Positions 10,738 through 23,062 of a stretch of DNA of 64,000 nt are shown piece after piece; the first letter of the stretch is position 1, and each line of letters starts with the position of its first letter. The DNA comes from Rhytidiadelphus loreus (Eukaryota; Streptophyta; Bryopsida; Hypnales; Hylocomiaceae), in the NCBI GenBank assembly GCA_947034895.1, contig OX344763.1, positions 71,009,093 through 71,073,092 on the forward strand, read 5' to 3'. Under the pieces are notes generated by a model that saw nothing but the letters and a program-made list of their open reading frames with translations, was not told the origin of the DNA and searched no databases. A program made the position numbers and the translations under genes.

Positions 10738-12655
10738 CTACTTTCCCTTCCGCTGTTTCTTCGAACTACTGTCAAACCCTAACTGCCCCCGAGTGCTGGT
10801 CTTGCCTTGGGGTGTACGGAGGGACGCCCGGGTGATGATCGACGTCTTCCGGACCGGAGGACTGTCAGAATCCGTCTCGTCCGTATGGACGAGAGACCGG
10901 TCCGCCTTCTCCAACGACTTCAGATCTTCCACCACTTCTGCTTCTTCTGCTTTCGGTTCCTCCGCTTCCGCCTCCTCCGATATCTCGATGGGATCCGGTG
11001 TAGGTAAGGACATCGGTGGAGGTGGTTCGATATCCTCGAACTGCTCCGGATGCGTCCGTGCCGGATTCTGGACAAGGTTGATCCGGGCATCCAAACTGCT
11101 CCGGACCGGCATATCCTGTCCCAGAAATCCGGAAGAGTGCCCCGCTTGAGTGACGATGTTTATCAGTGACCCAAACTGACCTGTCCGTTTGATGGGCGAG
11201 ATGGGAGGTTGCGTTGCCAGAGTTGCGATGACATCCGGAACTTCCGGAAATCCCCCGAAGTCGAGAGGCTTGTTCGGATCCATGTTCGTCATCATGGACC
11301 GGAACTCCTTCAACGATGCCTCCATTCTTCCGGACATCTCCACCATCACCCGGACTATCTTCGTGTTGGTGAGGGCCGCGGACGTCTTCTGCATCTCGTC
11401 ATACAGCGCCGCCTTGTGGTAGAGATCCGCCGGGCTGACCATCCATTTCTGGAAGGTCTGGAACGCTTGGTACGCCTTCTGTGTCGCCCCTTGAGACTGG
11501 TGCAGCTCTTCTTCCGTCCAGATCAGCTTCCCCTTAAGCGCGTCCCGTTCCGTCTTTAGGTTCCGGATTTCCGTCCTCATCTCGTTCCATTCCGACTCGG
11601 CCGGTAACGCCTTCAACGCGTCCACCAGGTTCTCCGGTTTGCACTTCACCACTTCTGCGGACCGGAGTACGATCTTCGTGAGCCTGTCGTGGTAATCCTT
11701 CGCGGTCCGGATCCAGTCTTCTCCGCACTCGAAGAAGCGGGGTCCTTCCCACTCCTGTTTATCCTAGATGAGAAGGGGACCCGGGAATTTACCTCTGGAA
11801 GCCGGAAGTGTAGACTTCCGTCTTTTGCTTCCGGACGCCTGCTCCCGTTCCTCCTTCTCCCTCTGCTTCGGTTCCGGTTCCGGCTTCTCTTCCTTGATCT
11901 CCGGCTTGACTTCCGGCTTGGCTTCTTCCTCCTCATCCTCAGACTCCTGCGTTTCCTACTCCTCGACGTCAGAGCAGTGGCATTGGAGCATGATGAGCCC
12001 GGTCTCGTAATCCGTCACCTCGTCTTCCGTCAAGAGTTCCCGGTGCTGGTACAGGTGGAGCAGGTACGTGCTGAGCGGGTTCGGCTTGTTCTTCGCCAAG
12101 TTTCCGGTGCAGCGCCCCACCACGCTCGCCACGATCCGGCCCCAGTTCACGACCCGGTCCTGAAACGCCCCAAAGATCGTGTTGGCCATGGTTACCGTAA
12201 CCCGGGAACTCTTGTCCGGGTACAGAATCGGAAGCAGGAACCGCAGCAGTCGCCTGTGCCTCTCGTCCCGGCAGTCCTTGATCGCGTAGCCCTCCTTTGC
12301 GTGTGGTGGATTCACGAACTTGTGTTGGTGGTACTGGTCCGTCCGGGCAGCGAATCCGCTTCCGGTTTGGAAGAACCCGTACACTTCCGCCCACAACTCC
12401 TCCGTCCACTGGTCCGGATGCCCACGTACGGTCTGGTCGTACTGGTTCGGAGCACCTGCCGCCAACTCCCGGAGCACCTGCCGCCAACTCCCGGAGCACC
12501 TGGTCACTCTGGACGTTCCAGGGTTTCTTCAGCAAACCTGCACAACCTAGCACAACCAAATCGTCCTCTAAATGCCGCAAGTGCAGCGGATCTTCCGGAT
12601 ATACTGGACTAATCTTTACTGTATGTACTGTATACCAAGTACTAACCCCTGCCAT
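10738..12655 (-). pseudogene. Gag-like coiled-coil protein of LTR-like copy 1
   Basis: The start is MAGVSTWY at 12655. The first ~190 residues include WTEELWAEVYGF, SSRVTVTMANTIFGA and STYLLHLYQHRE, which recall the 'putative plant transposon protein' domain of plant genomes. An acidic Glu/Lys-rich linker, a W-E-G-P-R-F-F segment, a coiled coil (EMRTEIRNLKTERDALKGKL), a Pro/acidic tail and a basic end (KKQRKGK) follow. There is no CCHC zinc knuckle, protease, RT or integrase. The copy is broken by a 22-bp tandem duplication near 12449-12492 (frameshift) and by TAGs near 11957 and 11764. At the second TAG, copy 2 has CAG. The gag-like role is inferred from context and coiled coil, not proven. 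Confidence 0.6.
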
Positions 12656-13084
12656 CCGTCTCACCTCTCCTATCGCGATAACCCTTACTCACCACACTTT
12701 CTCTCACTATCAGCCAGATGCGGAGCAACTGAAAGAGGGCGAGAAATGAGGAGGAACTAGGTTTATATAGAAATCCTGCGCCCAACGTTCACTGTAACGG
12801 GAACGCAGGCTACGGAACACCGTAACGTATCCCTAGTCTATCGCCGCAAGCTATTGAATTTAATGCCTGCGTTCCGGGTTCCTGTATTCCGGCTCCTGAA
12901 TCCGTCCACCCGGATGTCAAGTTCCGTCATGCTTCCGTACTGGTTCCGGAACGAAGTCTAAACTAATTCTAAGTATTTATTTGTTTCCGCTAATCTATGC
13001 CTAAACTAATTTTTTTCAATTTTGATCTATTTTAATTTTTCTTAGTCTATTAAGGTCCATACTAACCTATTATGGATTCCGACA

Positions 13085-14146
13085 GTTCCCCTTCTACGGG
13101 CACAGGAGCAGTAGTTCTCCATCGAGCTTGCAGCGCACCTTGAACCAAAAGGACTTCAACTGGGGAACACCCACATCTCCGACTATTACAAACGGAGGAT
13201 CATTTGAGGAGATCAAGTCATTCACACTTTGAAGAATGCTAAGGCCTTCCTCCACTCTTCGCCGGTGATCTGTTGGTGTCAAAATGATCGGTTTGCAGGA
13301 CTTGCCCTCCTTTGGGTGGTTGCTATACACTAAACACCTCTTCCTGCACCATTGGTTGATGTGGAGAGCTGAATGTAAATGACTCTTCTTGAAATTTGCA
13401 AATAGGTTTTGCACTGCAATCCGGGAGTGATTACAGCCCGTACCCCCAATTTCTCTCTTACACTCCCCGCAATATATCTTCACAACAGCCAAGCCACAGT
13501 GATCGTAAGTTTTTAGGTCCCACTTGTGATCTGCAAAATCAAGTGACTCCAGCTCCCTTCTCAGCTTTTCTGCACCCTGCTTGTAATTCTCAAGCACATC
13601 ACTGGCTAACAGCGTGGATTGTAGCAGGGTCTCCTCGAGCACATCAGTAGGTGACAGTGTCGGCTGTGGCTCAGCCTCGTCGTCTTCAGGAAATTCCGGA
13701 ACTTTAGTGGGATGCCCTAAACCGGCAGCTCCTGCCTCCTCCAACGTCCGTGCAGCACCGGCGTGCAAGACATCCGTGCCACACGGTTGGACACCTCCCG
13801 AACCCGTAAGTTGCCCTGGCTGCTCCGCTGCCAAGTCGCTGCTCCTCGTGTCGACCTGGTCCCCAACACGGCACCGCTTGCGACGTCCGGCGTCGCCCTC
13901 CACCGACGGAATTACATAAACGCGTTCGTTAACCGGGTTCATGGCCTCGAACCGCTTTGGTATTCGGCATGCATCATCTAAGTCCCAGAAAAGGAAAGGC
14001 CACTCCACGCATTCCTTGTTCTCCAAGCGCGTGCGCAAATCCGCATAAGTATCGCTGGAGTTGCAAAAGAACGGACTGAGTAGCTCCGGCCGCTCCACAT
14101 CATCCTCCACAGAGTACAGTCTGATCTTGTAATTGAGCGCCATCAT
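13085..14146 (-). pseudogene. Large transposase-like ORF, N-terminal third
   Basis: The frame opens with MMALNYKIRLYSVEDD at 14146 and runs 350 codons to a TAG at 13094-13096. It continues in frame beyond the LTR-like insertion into 9631-6077. An acidic/proline-rich middle is followed by a zinc-finger-like block: IYCGECKREIGG, then a Cys-Asn-His, then LFANFKKSHLHSALH. The spacing C-x2-C ... H-x4-H suits a DNA-binding finger at the N-terminus of a transposase. The upstream frame stays open, so 14146 is the most likely but not certain start. Confidence 0.6.
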
Positions 14147-15427
14147 CCACGCCCCTAAACCCTGCGTTCAACAAATTGAATCTGTCATTACACCACGCAG
14201 CACATCTGGATCCAGAACGCAAGAGCAACGCACCCTAGACCCTGAAAGGTAAACCACAAATTAACAAGAGCCTGAAGACCACAAGACAACCGCAATACAA
14301 AACCCTACATTGCCCAATTCAGAGACTAGCAATACCTCAAAGCAGCAGGTGCCAAGATGATCGCAGCGACCCAAGGCACCATGTGACGCTGTCACGCAAG
14401 AAAAAGACACAGAAAAAACAATTCCCCAAACCCTGAAGTCGTGAAGCCTACAACCAAAACACAGATCTGCAACAAACCGTGACGGATTTGCAACAAAACG
14501 TAACGAGGGCTGCTTGGGGATGCTCCCAACGAACCAACCGTAGCCAAACAACAAAATTGATTGCACAAACCGTAGCCAAACAACGAAATTGATTGCACAA
14601 ACCGTAAACCCTACACGCTCAACACAGATCCGCCCCAAACCATAACGAGGGCTGCTGCTGTGGGACACCCGAAATTGAACAGGCGCACAAACCATAAACC
14701 CCGTATCCAGCAAACTGAGGTCCTTGCACAAACCCTCCACCTCGTCCAAAGCAAATTGATTGCACAAACCCTCCACCTCGTCGACAGCAAACTCAGGTCC
14801 TTGCACACGCCATGGCCGGATTCTTGCACACGTCGGGAGATTGCACCCAGTCCCGACCAATTGAACAAACCCTAAACCTCTTCCTTGCAAACTCAGACGC
14901 AACGGTCAGCTTCAAGTGAACTGACCCCTAAGCCGAGTTGAGCCAGATTGCCCTGACCCCTAAGCCGAAAACCCCATGACTGAGCCAGATTGAACTGACC
15001 CTAAGCGCAGTAAACCATCACTGAGTACCCTAAACGAGATCTGCACAATCTTGTATTCTGTAATATTAAATCATACTCCGTATTAACTTACAGTAGTCAG
15101 ACCCTAAATTATGTATCCATGTACAATGTATAACACTTAGTTGTAAGAGTAGTTAAGTCACTGTAGGAATCCGAGAGTCTTACATGAACTAAGAAGTATA
15201 TTTCCTATAGTACAATAAGCAATTTCAGACATTTGGTCAAAGAATTTAATATAAAGGGGGCTATTTTAGTACTACTGCATTTTCTAATGGGGCCTATTAT
15301 TCCATACCCTATAGTACTTTAAAGACATCCAATGCCATATTCCATACCCTACAGTACTCTAAACTCTTTTCTAATTTTTAGACCAAATGAATAAAAAATA
15401 CCCTATCATTTTTTCGCTCATAGTTTG
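14147..15427. other. Upstream region with short tandem repeats, no gene
   Basis: Positions about 14530-14860 contain about 33-bp repeats (GATTGCACAAACCGTAGCC) and a repeated CCTCCACCTCGTC...CAAA unit. The 213-codon minus-strand open frame across it has no coding character. The rest is AT-rich, with the phrase TTCCATACCCTA repeated near 15300 and 15340. It may hold the 5' end of the transposase-like element. Confidence 0.5.
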
Positions 15428-17214
15428 CTAATCCGCACAATGACTACACCCCCCGAGGCGTTGCGCCACTTGAGCGGCAATCCTTGGACTTTCCCAACGA
15501 GATTTCCCCCGAAGGCTTGTTGAGCTTAAGAGCCGTTTTGATTTGGTTGCCCTATCAATGATGACAAATTGTTGTATTGTTTCTGGAGAATAGTCATCGT
15601 CATCTTCAATCTTCCACTTCTGTTTTTGCTTTGGAGTCAAATCCACATCCATCGCCTTCAAGGCTCTCAAAGCAGCATCCACTCGATTTACCATTCCATT
15701 CACCACTTCGTCATCAGTGGGACTGTATAATGTGCTCCCTTTAGTGACTCTTTCCAATAGGAACGCCCTCCATTGACCTATGATGTCGGCCACCCTCCTA
15801 TCAAATGCCCTTGCCACTTCCACGAACGAATCACCTCTGTTTGATTCTCCATCCATTTCCACATGAACACGAATTGATGCAGCTTCTTCTAGCTTAGATA
15901 AGAATAGTGCTCTGCCTATGGGAACATAGTTGTATGCCTTGTACTATTCACTGAAGCCAAGAGGATGCTTCACCTCTATCCAATTGCCATCTAGCCCTTT
16001 CTGCACTTCTTTTTTAGGAAACTGGAAAAATTTCTGGTGTTGCATGCTCCAATGCCCTCCCATACTGCGATAAAAAAATTCACGAGCCTCACCATCATTA
16101 AAGGCACGAGTCCGCAACTCCACTTCCCTACTTTGGGTCATCCACATGAAAGATTCCATCGGTTGCATAGATCCATCATACAGTTCATGCTTTTGTTCCT
16201 TTGGATTCTATATGAGGGGTTTTCCCCAATGCGAATAATTCTGGAATTTATATGGCCTTTGGTCAAGTGGAAGAGTCCATCTATTGTATTCGTAGCTGAG
16301 GAGCATACCTTCCAAGATACCAAACATTTCGTAGAACCTAGGACTCAAAGGAGAATGGCACTCAACACAAGCGGATCGAAAAAGGGATGCTTGCACACCG
16401 CATTTGATATGAAAAATGTGGCGACAATGGCTCATGGTGAAGGATCCTTCAGGCCCAAAAGGACCTTGGCAAATGCTACAATGACCCTTCAACATTTCAT
16501 TGCCTGGATTAGAACCATGCACAACTATCTTCTTGTTCTTTTTAATGTGTGCTAAAAGCGTTGTGTAAAGAGTCCATCCTTCCTCTACTTCAAAAGCCCA
16601 ATTGATGTCGCGATTATTAGGTGAATGCAAGGTTGGGTGGTTCACTTTTTTGGTCACACTACTATTTTTAGGAAGTGCTTTGTATTGCAAGATGAAATAC
16701 ACATAGTAAACTCACATCATTGGATGTAAAAATTTGTATGTACATAGAAAACTTTATTGTATTGGACATTGTGCTTTATTTTTCTAAAGTTCATCTTAAA
16801 TTATAATAGTTATGAACTTTTGAATTTGGCATATGGACTTTGGCAAACAGGAAATGTGATTCGTTTTGAGTTTTTTAGCAAAGAGAAAGAATATACTATT
16901 TGAATATCAACTTACCATGTGTTGTATTTAGGTTTAGAAGCCTAGAATTCAAGCCCTTTTTAGTAAAATCATTTGTAGAAGTATACTTATGGACTTTTAA
17001 AGTGTCTGATTTTAGCTTCTTTTCCAAAGTTCATATAAAGGTCAAAAAAAGTTTTTTATTTTATTTTTGTTTCAAAAAATCCTTGTTACTAAAAAATCTC
17101 TAGGTGGGCTTGATGTTGAAAATTGAGTAGATGAACTTGCCAATGTATGAACATCCACTAACTCATTTTTTGTACTAAAAAACCTATCAATATATGAACT
17201 CCTATGGTTTCATA
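15428..17214 (-). pseudogene. RING-finger family gene, C-terminal part
   Basis: This is the continuation of the gene at 20600-22655 beyond the LTR-like insertion; the frame register is preserved. A RING-H2-like zinc finger is clear in the 16702-16208 segment: Cys-Ser-Ile-Cys, then C-R-H-I-F-H-I-K-C, then C-V-E-C. Such fingers usually serve as E3 ubiquitin ligase modules. Downstream pieces at 16168 and 15862 stay in the same frame with stops between them and contain an acidic DDDDYSPET stretch and a basic end. Positions about 16710-17214 are AT-rich and look intronic. The RING motif is secure; the biological role is unknown and the copy is decayed. Confidence 0.6.
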
Positions 17215-17219
17215 GTGAG

Positions 17220-20200
17220 TGTCGTATGCGTAGTATTGTAATAAGCGCTCTTTACCACAACAACGTGGCAAGATGACACGGAATATCGTCCTAGGGAACT
17301 CCAGAGGGTGTTCTAAATTCCTTCTAATCCGGTTTTATGTGACTACTTCAAATTTCACTCCCCACCCGGATTCTATATCTTTCCGAACTCTCTACCGGAT
17401 CCAGATTGTTTCTGTCACCAGATCCGTAACTCAAACTCACGGTTTTTGATACCTCTGTTTTACCCTCAGAGGGTCCTTTCTTACTTTTTAAGAGGGATAA
17501 GGACAACACCACTCCTTGTATCTCACAAACTCTAACTTCTTAATGACACGTACCCAAAGAACTTTCCGTCACAAACAAGGAACAGACTGGCTGACCCTTA
17601 CAACTTCGGATTTCTCCAGAAGTAGGTCACTCAGAATACAACCTAACCCCCCTTGTTACAACAACAGATACAGGACTTATTCGGAAACTGAGACGGGGTC
17701 CGGTACTAGAACTCCAACTTGTGTTTGCAAACTGGCGGAACTTTCTAGGTAAGTGGGGGTTTTCCACAGACGGTTGCTTATCTCCACACGGAACCCTCCC
17801 TGGCCTTCCGGACTCGCACCCACACCACCAACGCCGGACTCCGCACAACTTCCTGCACAACGCTAAAACCCCTTCCTTGGACAAACACACAGTTCACAGA
17901 CCCGAGAAACCCTGAATCCGGACTCCTCCTTACCACCTCTCTACTCTTTAGCCAAAACTATCAAGTATGCGCCCAAACCACCTTTAAAACTCCCAAGGAA
18001 AAGGAAAGCAAGGACCCACAAGAAAACAAAGGGAATGAGTAAAAAGACAACAAACCGCAAACATATATTTACTGCTCAAAAATAAGGAATAGCAAGAAAG
18101 GGAATCAAGGACCACAAGCGGTCCCTTTCTTTTATAAGAAAAACAACATGCCGGAAAATGCGCGGAAAGTGCCACTAAGCCCAATCCTAAACTACCCTTA
18201 AAGTCCGGGCAGATAAGGTTAACTGAAACTTAACCCTAAAAATCCGGAATTCGGGTTCTGTACGAGACCCGGAACTCCTAGTCTAACAAAATGGTAACTA
18301 AAAACACTACCAGTCTAACAAGCTACTTTCCTTTCCTTGGTTTCTTCAAACTACTATCAAACCCTAACTGCCTCCGAGTGTTGGTCTTGCCTTGGGGTGT
18401 TCGGAGAGACGCCCGGGTGATGATGGATGTCTTCCGGACAGGGGGACTGTCAGAATCCGTCTCGTTCGTATGGACTAAAGATCGATCCGCCTTCTCCAAC
18501 GACTTTGGATCTTCCTCAACTTCTGCCTCCTCCGAGATCTCCATGGGAGCCGGATCCGGTGTAGGCATAGGGGCTAGTGGAGGCGGCTCGATATCCTCAA
18601 ACTGCTCCGGATGCGTATGTGCCGGATTCTGCACAAGCTCGATCCGGGCATGCAGACTACTCCGGACTGGCATATCCAGACCCAGAAGTCTACGACCCTG
18701 TCCCCCTGAAGTGACAATGTTGATCAGTGACCCAAACTGACCTGTCCGTTTGATGGGCGAGATGGGAGGTTGCGTTGCCGGAGTTGCGATGACATCCGGA
18801 ACTTCCGGAAATCCCCCAAAGTTGAGAGGCTTGTTCGAATCCATGTTCGCCATCATGGATCGGAATTCCTTCAACGATGCCTCCATTCTGCCCGACATCT
18901 CCACCATCACCCGGACTATCTTAGTGTTGGTGAGGGCCGCAGACGTCTTTTGTATCTCATCGTAAAGGGATGCCTTATGGTAGAAGTTGGCCGGACTCAC
19001 CATCCACTTCTGGAAGGTCTGGAACGCCTGGTAAGCCTTCTGCATCGCCTCTTGAGACTGGTGCAGTTCCCCTTCCGTCCATGTCAGCTTCCCCTTCAAC
19101 TCGTCCCGTTCCGTCTTCAAGTTCCGGATTTCCGTCCTCATCTCGTTCCACTCCAATTTGACCGGTAACGCCTTCAGCACGTCCAAAAGGTTCTCTGGCT
19201 CGTAGTGTACCACTTCCGTGGACCGGAGTACGATCTCCGTGAGCCTGTCGTAGTACTCCTTCGCGGTCCGGATCCACTCTTCTCCGCACTCGAAGAACCG
19301 TGGTCCTTCCCATTCCTGTTTATCCTGGATGAGGAAAGGACCCAGAAATTTACCTCTAGCTGCCGGATCCGTAGACTTCTGTCTTTTGCTTGCCGATGCC
19401 TGCTCCCATTCCTCCTTCTCCCTCTACGTCTGCTTCGATTCCGGATCCGGCTTTTCGTCCTTGGCTTCCGGCTTGGCTTCCTCCTCCTCGTTCTCAGACT
19501 CCTGCGTCTCCGGCTCCTCGTCATCAGAACAGTTGCACTGGAGCATGATGAGCCCGGTCTCATAATTTGTCGCCTCATCTTCCGTCAGCAGTTCCCGGTG
19601 CTGATACAGGTGGAGGAGGTACGTGCTGAGCGGGTTCAACTTGTTCATCGCCAAGTTTCCGGTGCAACGCCCCACTACACTCGCCACGATCCGGCCCCAG
19701 TTAACGCTCCAAAGATCGTGTTGGCCATGGTTACCGTAACCCGGGAACTCTTGTCCAGATATAGGATTGGTAGGAGAAACCGAAGCAGTCGCTTGTGTCG
19801 CTCGTCCCGGTAGCCCTTGATGGCGTAGCCTTCCTTCGGGTGCGGCGGATTAACGAACTTGTACTGATGATACTACTCTGTCCGGGCGCGAATCCGATTC
19901 CGGTTCGCGGGAACCCGTACACCTCCGCCCACAACTCCTCCGTCCACTGGTCCGGATGCCCTCGTACGGTCTGGTCGTACTGATTCGAAGCACCTGCCGC
20001 CAATTCCCAGAGGACCTGGTCACTCTGGACGTTCCAGGGTTTCTTCAGCAAACCTGCACACCCCAAGACGTTCAAGTCGTCCTCTAACTGATGCAGGTGC
20101 AGCTGATCTTCCGGAATTACCGAACTAATCTTCCGGGCTGGTACTATATACCACGTACTAACCCCTGCCATCCGTCTCACCTCTCCTATTGCCGTAATCC

Positions 20201-20599
20201 TAAGTCACCACACTTTCTCTCACTATCAACCAGATGTGGAGCAACTGAAAAAGGGCGAGAAATGAGGAGGAGCCAGGTTTATATAGAATTCCTGCGCCCA
20301 ACGTTCACTGCAACGGGAACGCAGGCTATGGAACACCGTAACGTATCCCTAGTCTACCGCCGCAAGCTACTGAATTTAATGACTGCGTTCCGGTTTCCTG
20401 TGTTCCGGCTCCTGAATCCGTCCACCTGGATGTCAAGTTCCGTACAACTTCCGTACTAGTTCCAGAACGAAGTCTAAACTAATTCTAAGTATTTATTTGT
20501 TTCCGTTAGTCTATGTCTAAACTAATTTTTTCAAATTTGACCTATTTTAATTTCTCCTAGTCTATTAGGGTCTGTACTAAGCTATTACGGATTCCGACA
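17220..20599 (-). mobile_element. LTR-like element copy 2, 3380 bp
   Basis: The ends are TGTCGGAATCC (minus, 20599) and GCATACGACA (17220), flanked by GTGAG (17215-17219) and GCGAG (20600-20604), a 5-bp duplication with one transition. It is collinear with copy 1 throughout: 5' TATATAAACC at 20277-20286, gag-like ORF, 3' TATAAAAG and poly(A)-like signal. No terminal direct repeats are seen. It is inserted in the RING-family gene in the same orientation. Confidence 0.8.
18323..20171 (-). pseudogene. Gag-like coiled-coil protein of LTR-like copy 2
   Basis: The start is MAGVSTWY at 20171, with the same domain order as copy 1. The N-terminal domain is damaged between about 19700 and 19900 by a small deletion and frameshifts. 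The 296-codon C-terminal part (19213-18323) is fully open, with coiled coil, conserved MEASLKEFRSMMANMD, acidic tail and basic KKPRKGK end. An acidic linker around 19430-19550 matches copy 1. No enzymatic domain. Confidence 0.6.
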
Positions 20600-22655
20600 G
20601 CGAGCCACCCAACCATGCATTCACCTTGTGGGCTAGCAATTCCTTCTTGGCGTGGTTCAACTGCTCGTACATGGCATCTATGTCTCACCAACATATCATT
20701 GGCATAGACCCCCAAGAATGTTGCTTGAGCGCACTCTTGAACTTCTTCAAAGAAGCCTCAACAACATTGCAATCTTCATCTAACTTCATTACAAGGGTGC
20801 GAATCTCGATCATTGCCCGAGATGCTAAAGACGGTTTGTCTTGAAGTTGTTGTATCCATGTCAACCACCGAGACTCCGATCCACTCACTGGCATACATTC
20901 ATCCATGTTCTCCACTTGTTTCATCCCGTCCAACCTCGACTGAAAAAGGGCATTTTCTTGGTTTACCTCATTCAATCTTCAATTCAACTCGCTCCAAGTT
21001 AGAACCTCATCCACCTTTCCGGTCTTAAGCTCCTCCACTGCTTTGGCCTTCTTAAATGGAAGATAGAGTTGATCACTCTCTTGAGTTTCTTGCGACCTTA
21101 GTAGTTGGTTCTCCATTATAGAGAGGCCTTGTTCTTCGTTTTGTTCCTTCGCATATTTTTCACTATACTTCTTCCTTGACGTCACCAATTGCCTTCCCAA
21201 AGACTAACAACTTTCAACGACCCTTTCATACTTTTTACTCCACTCGTCATTTTTCTGCTCTAGCTCCACGATTTTCTGCAAGTAGTTGCACTTCTCATCA
21301 AGAAGTGATAGCGCTCCACCAACAAACTTATGAAAAGCCAATCCACCCTTCAATAGTAGATGTGATAATGTGGATAAATTCTTAGCCAATTCCTTAGCCA
21401 ACTGGACCATTTCCGCTACAACTTCAGCAGAACATGTTATTGCTTGAGCAAATGTTACAAAATCGTGAAGTCCAAGTTTGTTTTCACTTGCTATAGAGCA
21501 CTCGGCCTCGTTCACGGGTTCACCTTCTCTCAATTCATCCATTAGAGATGTGTACTCTAATCCGCACCTAAGTATGATTTCAAGATGCTCTGGATTCGGA
21601 ATTTGACCCACATATTGTAATCTTCTAGGAATTAAAGTGCATAAGAGCGGATACTTGCGCACAATCTCATTGCCATCAATATTAGAGGTCGTTGCCAGAT
21701 TGTGAAGTTGCTCTACATTTTGGCCTGAAGGTTGAACTTCACAAATCGGGCTCAATATTGGACTATGTGGCGATAGCAAGTCCATGTTTGGAGGAACATA
21801 CTTCAAACTATCGAGAGCATCGTTGTCTATAAGCCGTGCAATTGTAGCAATTGTTCTTGCAACTTTGTCTTCATCCATGTCTTCTCGCGACGAAGAAGAG
21901 GAGACAACTTCTTTCATAAGGTCGTACTTGTTTAGAGCAATGTTTTGCTCCCCCGTGATTGGTACATCAACCAAGGTGGGTAAACAAGTCTCAGGAGCGA
22001 AATTGACCTTTCGAAACACACCTCCCGAAGAGGCATTCGTGGCTTCCGTTCTTGATTTTGTGGGGCCCAACTGTACTACGTTGCATACGCCCTGTGAAAC
22101 CTTCATTGCAGGCGTTGTAGTATTTTTTAATACTATTTTAGATTCAGTCGTTTGTGCCCTATGGTTGTATAAATCGGGAATATCCTTTTGATTTTTCGGA
22201 AGTTGAAGCGGCAATTGTGATGTCATTGGAAACGTGCTCCAATCCACTTTTCGACCCAATATGAGTTCTGCATACACCATGGATGCTATGCTGTAATTTA
22301 TGTATCCTTTACTCTTTGCCTTGTTGCCGAAGAGGGCCTTCCACACCTTGTCTGATCAATGTACAAAATGCTTATCCTTGCAAGTCCACGGCTTACAATT
22401 GAAATATTGTGTGGGGGCTACGTGGGAATCCCGAGGCCACAACTTGTCATTGTGGTACATTTTGACAAATTGTTTGCACATTTTAGAGCTCCAATATTCT
22501 GCCTCTTTTTTCTCCCAATCAGGCTCCATTTTGATGTTCGGATCATCTAAAATGTCATACTACAACACATGTCCGGCCCCCCTTGTTTTAATTTTCTTTG
22601 GCAGAGGATGTGCTCAAGTCATCCCAGTAGCCTCTCCATCACATTCCGCATCCAT
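20600..22655 (-). pseudogene. RING-finger family gene, N-terminal and coiled-coil part
   Basis: The start MDAECDGE is at 22655. One frame runs about 2 kb to the LTR-like insertion without a frameshift, but with stops near 22614, 22563, 22349, 21203, 20978 and 20682. The N-terminal module (W-x3-E-x3-W, a Cys, then VYAELILGRKVDW near 22270) is shared with the genes at 25274 and 63086. The second half is heptad-rich (KNDEWSKKYERVV; VEELKTGKVDEVL), a long coiled coil leading into the RING part at 15428-17214. The family is unknown to me; a transposon-encoded accessory protein is possible. Confidence 0.6.
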
Positions 22656-22861
22656 GGTTGATACTTTGAATTGAAGAGCAATTCAAAGTAAAATATTCAG
22701 TCAATTGAAATATATGTGTATGTAAATCTGCCAAAGTCACACCATAATAAAATATGTTGGACCCCTTCTCTCCATCAAGTAAGAGCAACTAGCGCCAAAG
22801 GCAACAGTAGCACAACTGACTTGGCAAGCTTGAAGAGAAGAAGTGATCCAAAATGAAGGGC

Positions 22862-23062
22862 CCGTCCAATTATATAGCCGTCCAAAACCAAACCTAATCC
22901 AGGTTTGGGCTCGGACCTCAATTCGTCCGCCTCTTGGCCGTCGGATCAGACCTGGTCATCCGATCAAGCCGACCGAACAGGCCGTGGCCATCTGATCAAG
23001 CCGTCGGAAGAGGCCGTCCAATGGATTTAGCTGTTTAGGGTTTCCGATCAGGCCGTCGGATC
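22862..23062. repeat. GTCCG/ATCGG word array 3
   Basis: Words such as GGCCCGTCCAATT, GGCCGTCGGATCAGACC and AGGCCGTCGGAAGAGGCCGTCC recur. It lies just upstream of the RING-family gene start. Confidence 0.7.

Larger units (their letters stand above)
9637..13084 (-). mobile_element. LTR-like element copy 1 (solo-LTR-like, ORF-bearing), 3448 bp
   Basis: On the minus strand the element begins TGTCGGAATCC (13084) and ends GCGTACGACA (9637). It is flanked by a perfect 5-bp duplication GTTCC (9632-9636 and 13085-13089). TG...CA ends with a 5-bp duplication are the hallmark of LTR-retrotransposon integration. I find no terminal direct repeats, primer-binding site or polymerase. Near the 3' end are a TATA box, a hairpin and AATAAA in LTR order, so the whole unit behaves like one long LTR. 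Its U3-like part holds a gag-like ORF (10738-12655) behind its own TATATAAAC at 12762-12770. It sits inside the transposase-like ORF, whose frame is restored on excision. Confidence 0.8.

Noticed and set aside
10793..12749. Long plus-strand open frames opposite the gag-like ORF, including a 307-codon one
   Set aside because: They are antisense shadows of the minus-strand coding sequence, which is conserved in four element copies; the plus frames are not.
14261..14902. 213-codon minus-strand open frame
   Set aside because: It overlaps short tandem repeats, has no domain and lies just upstream of the transposase-like start.
6077..16000. U-to-C RNA editing that would rescue stops
   Set aside because: Many stops are one U-to-C change from sense, as in fern, lycophyte and hornwort organelles, but this is nuclear transposon DNA with spliceosomal introns; deamination decay is simpler.
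9637..20599. One LTR retrotransposon with copies 1 and 2 as its two LTRs
   Set aside because: Each copy has its own 5-bp duplication and lies in a different host ORF; no gag-pol lies between them.
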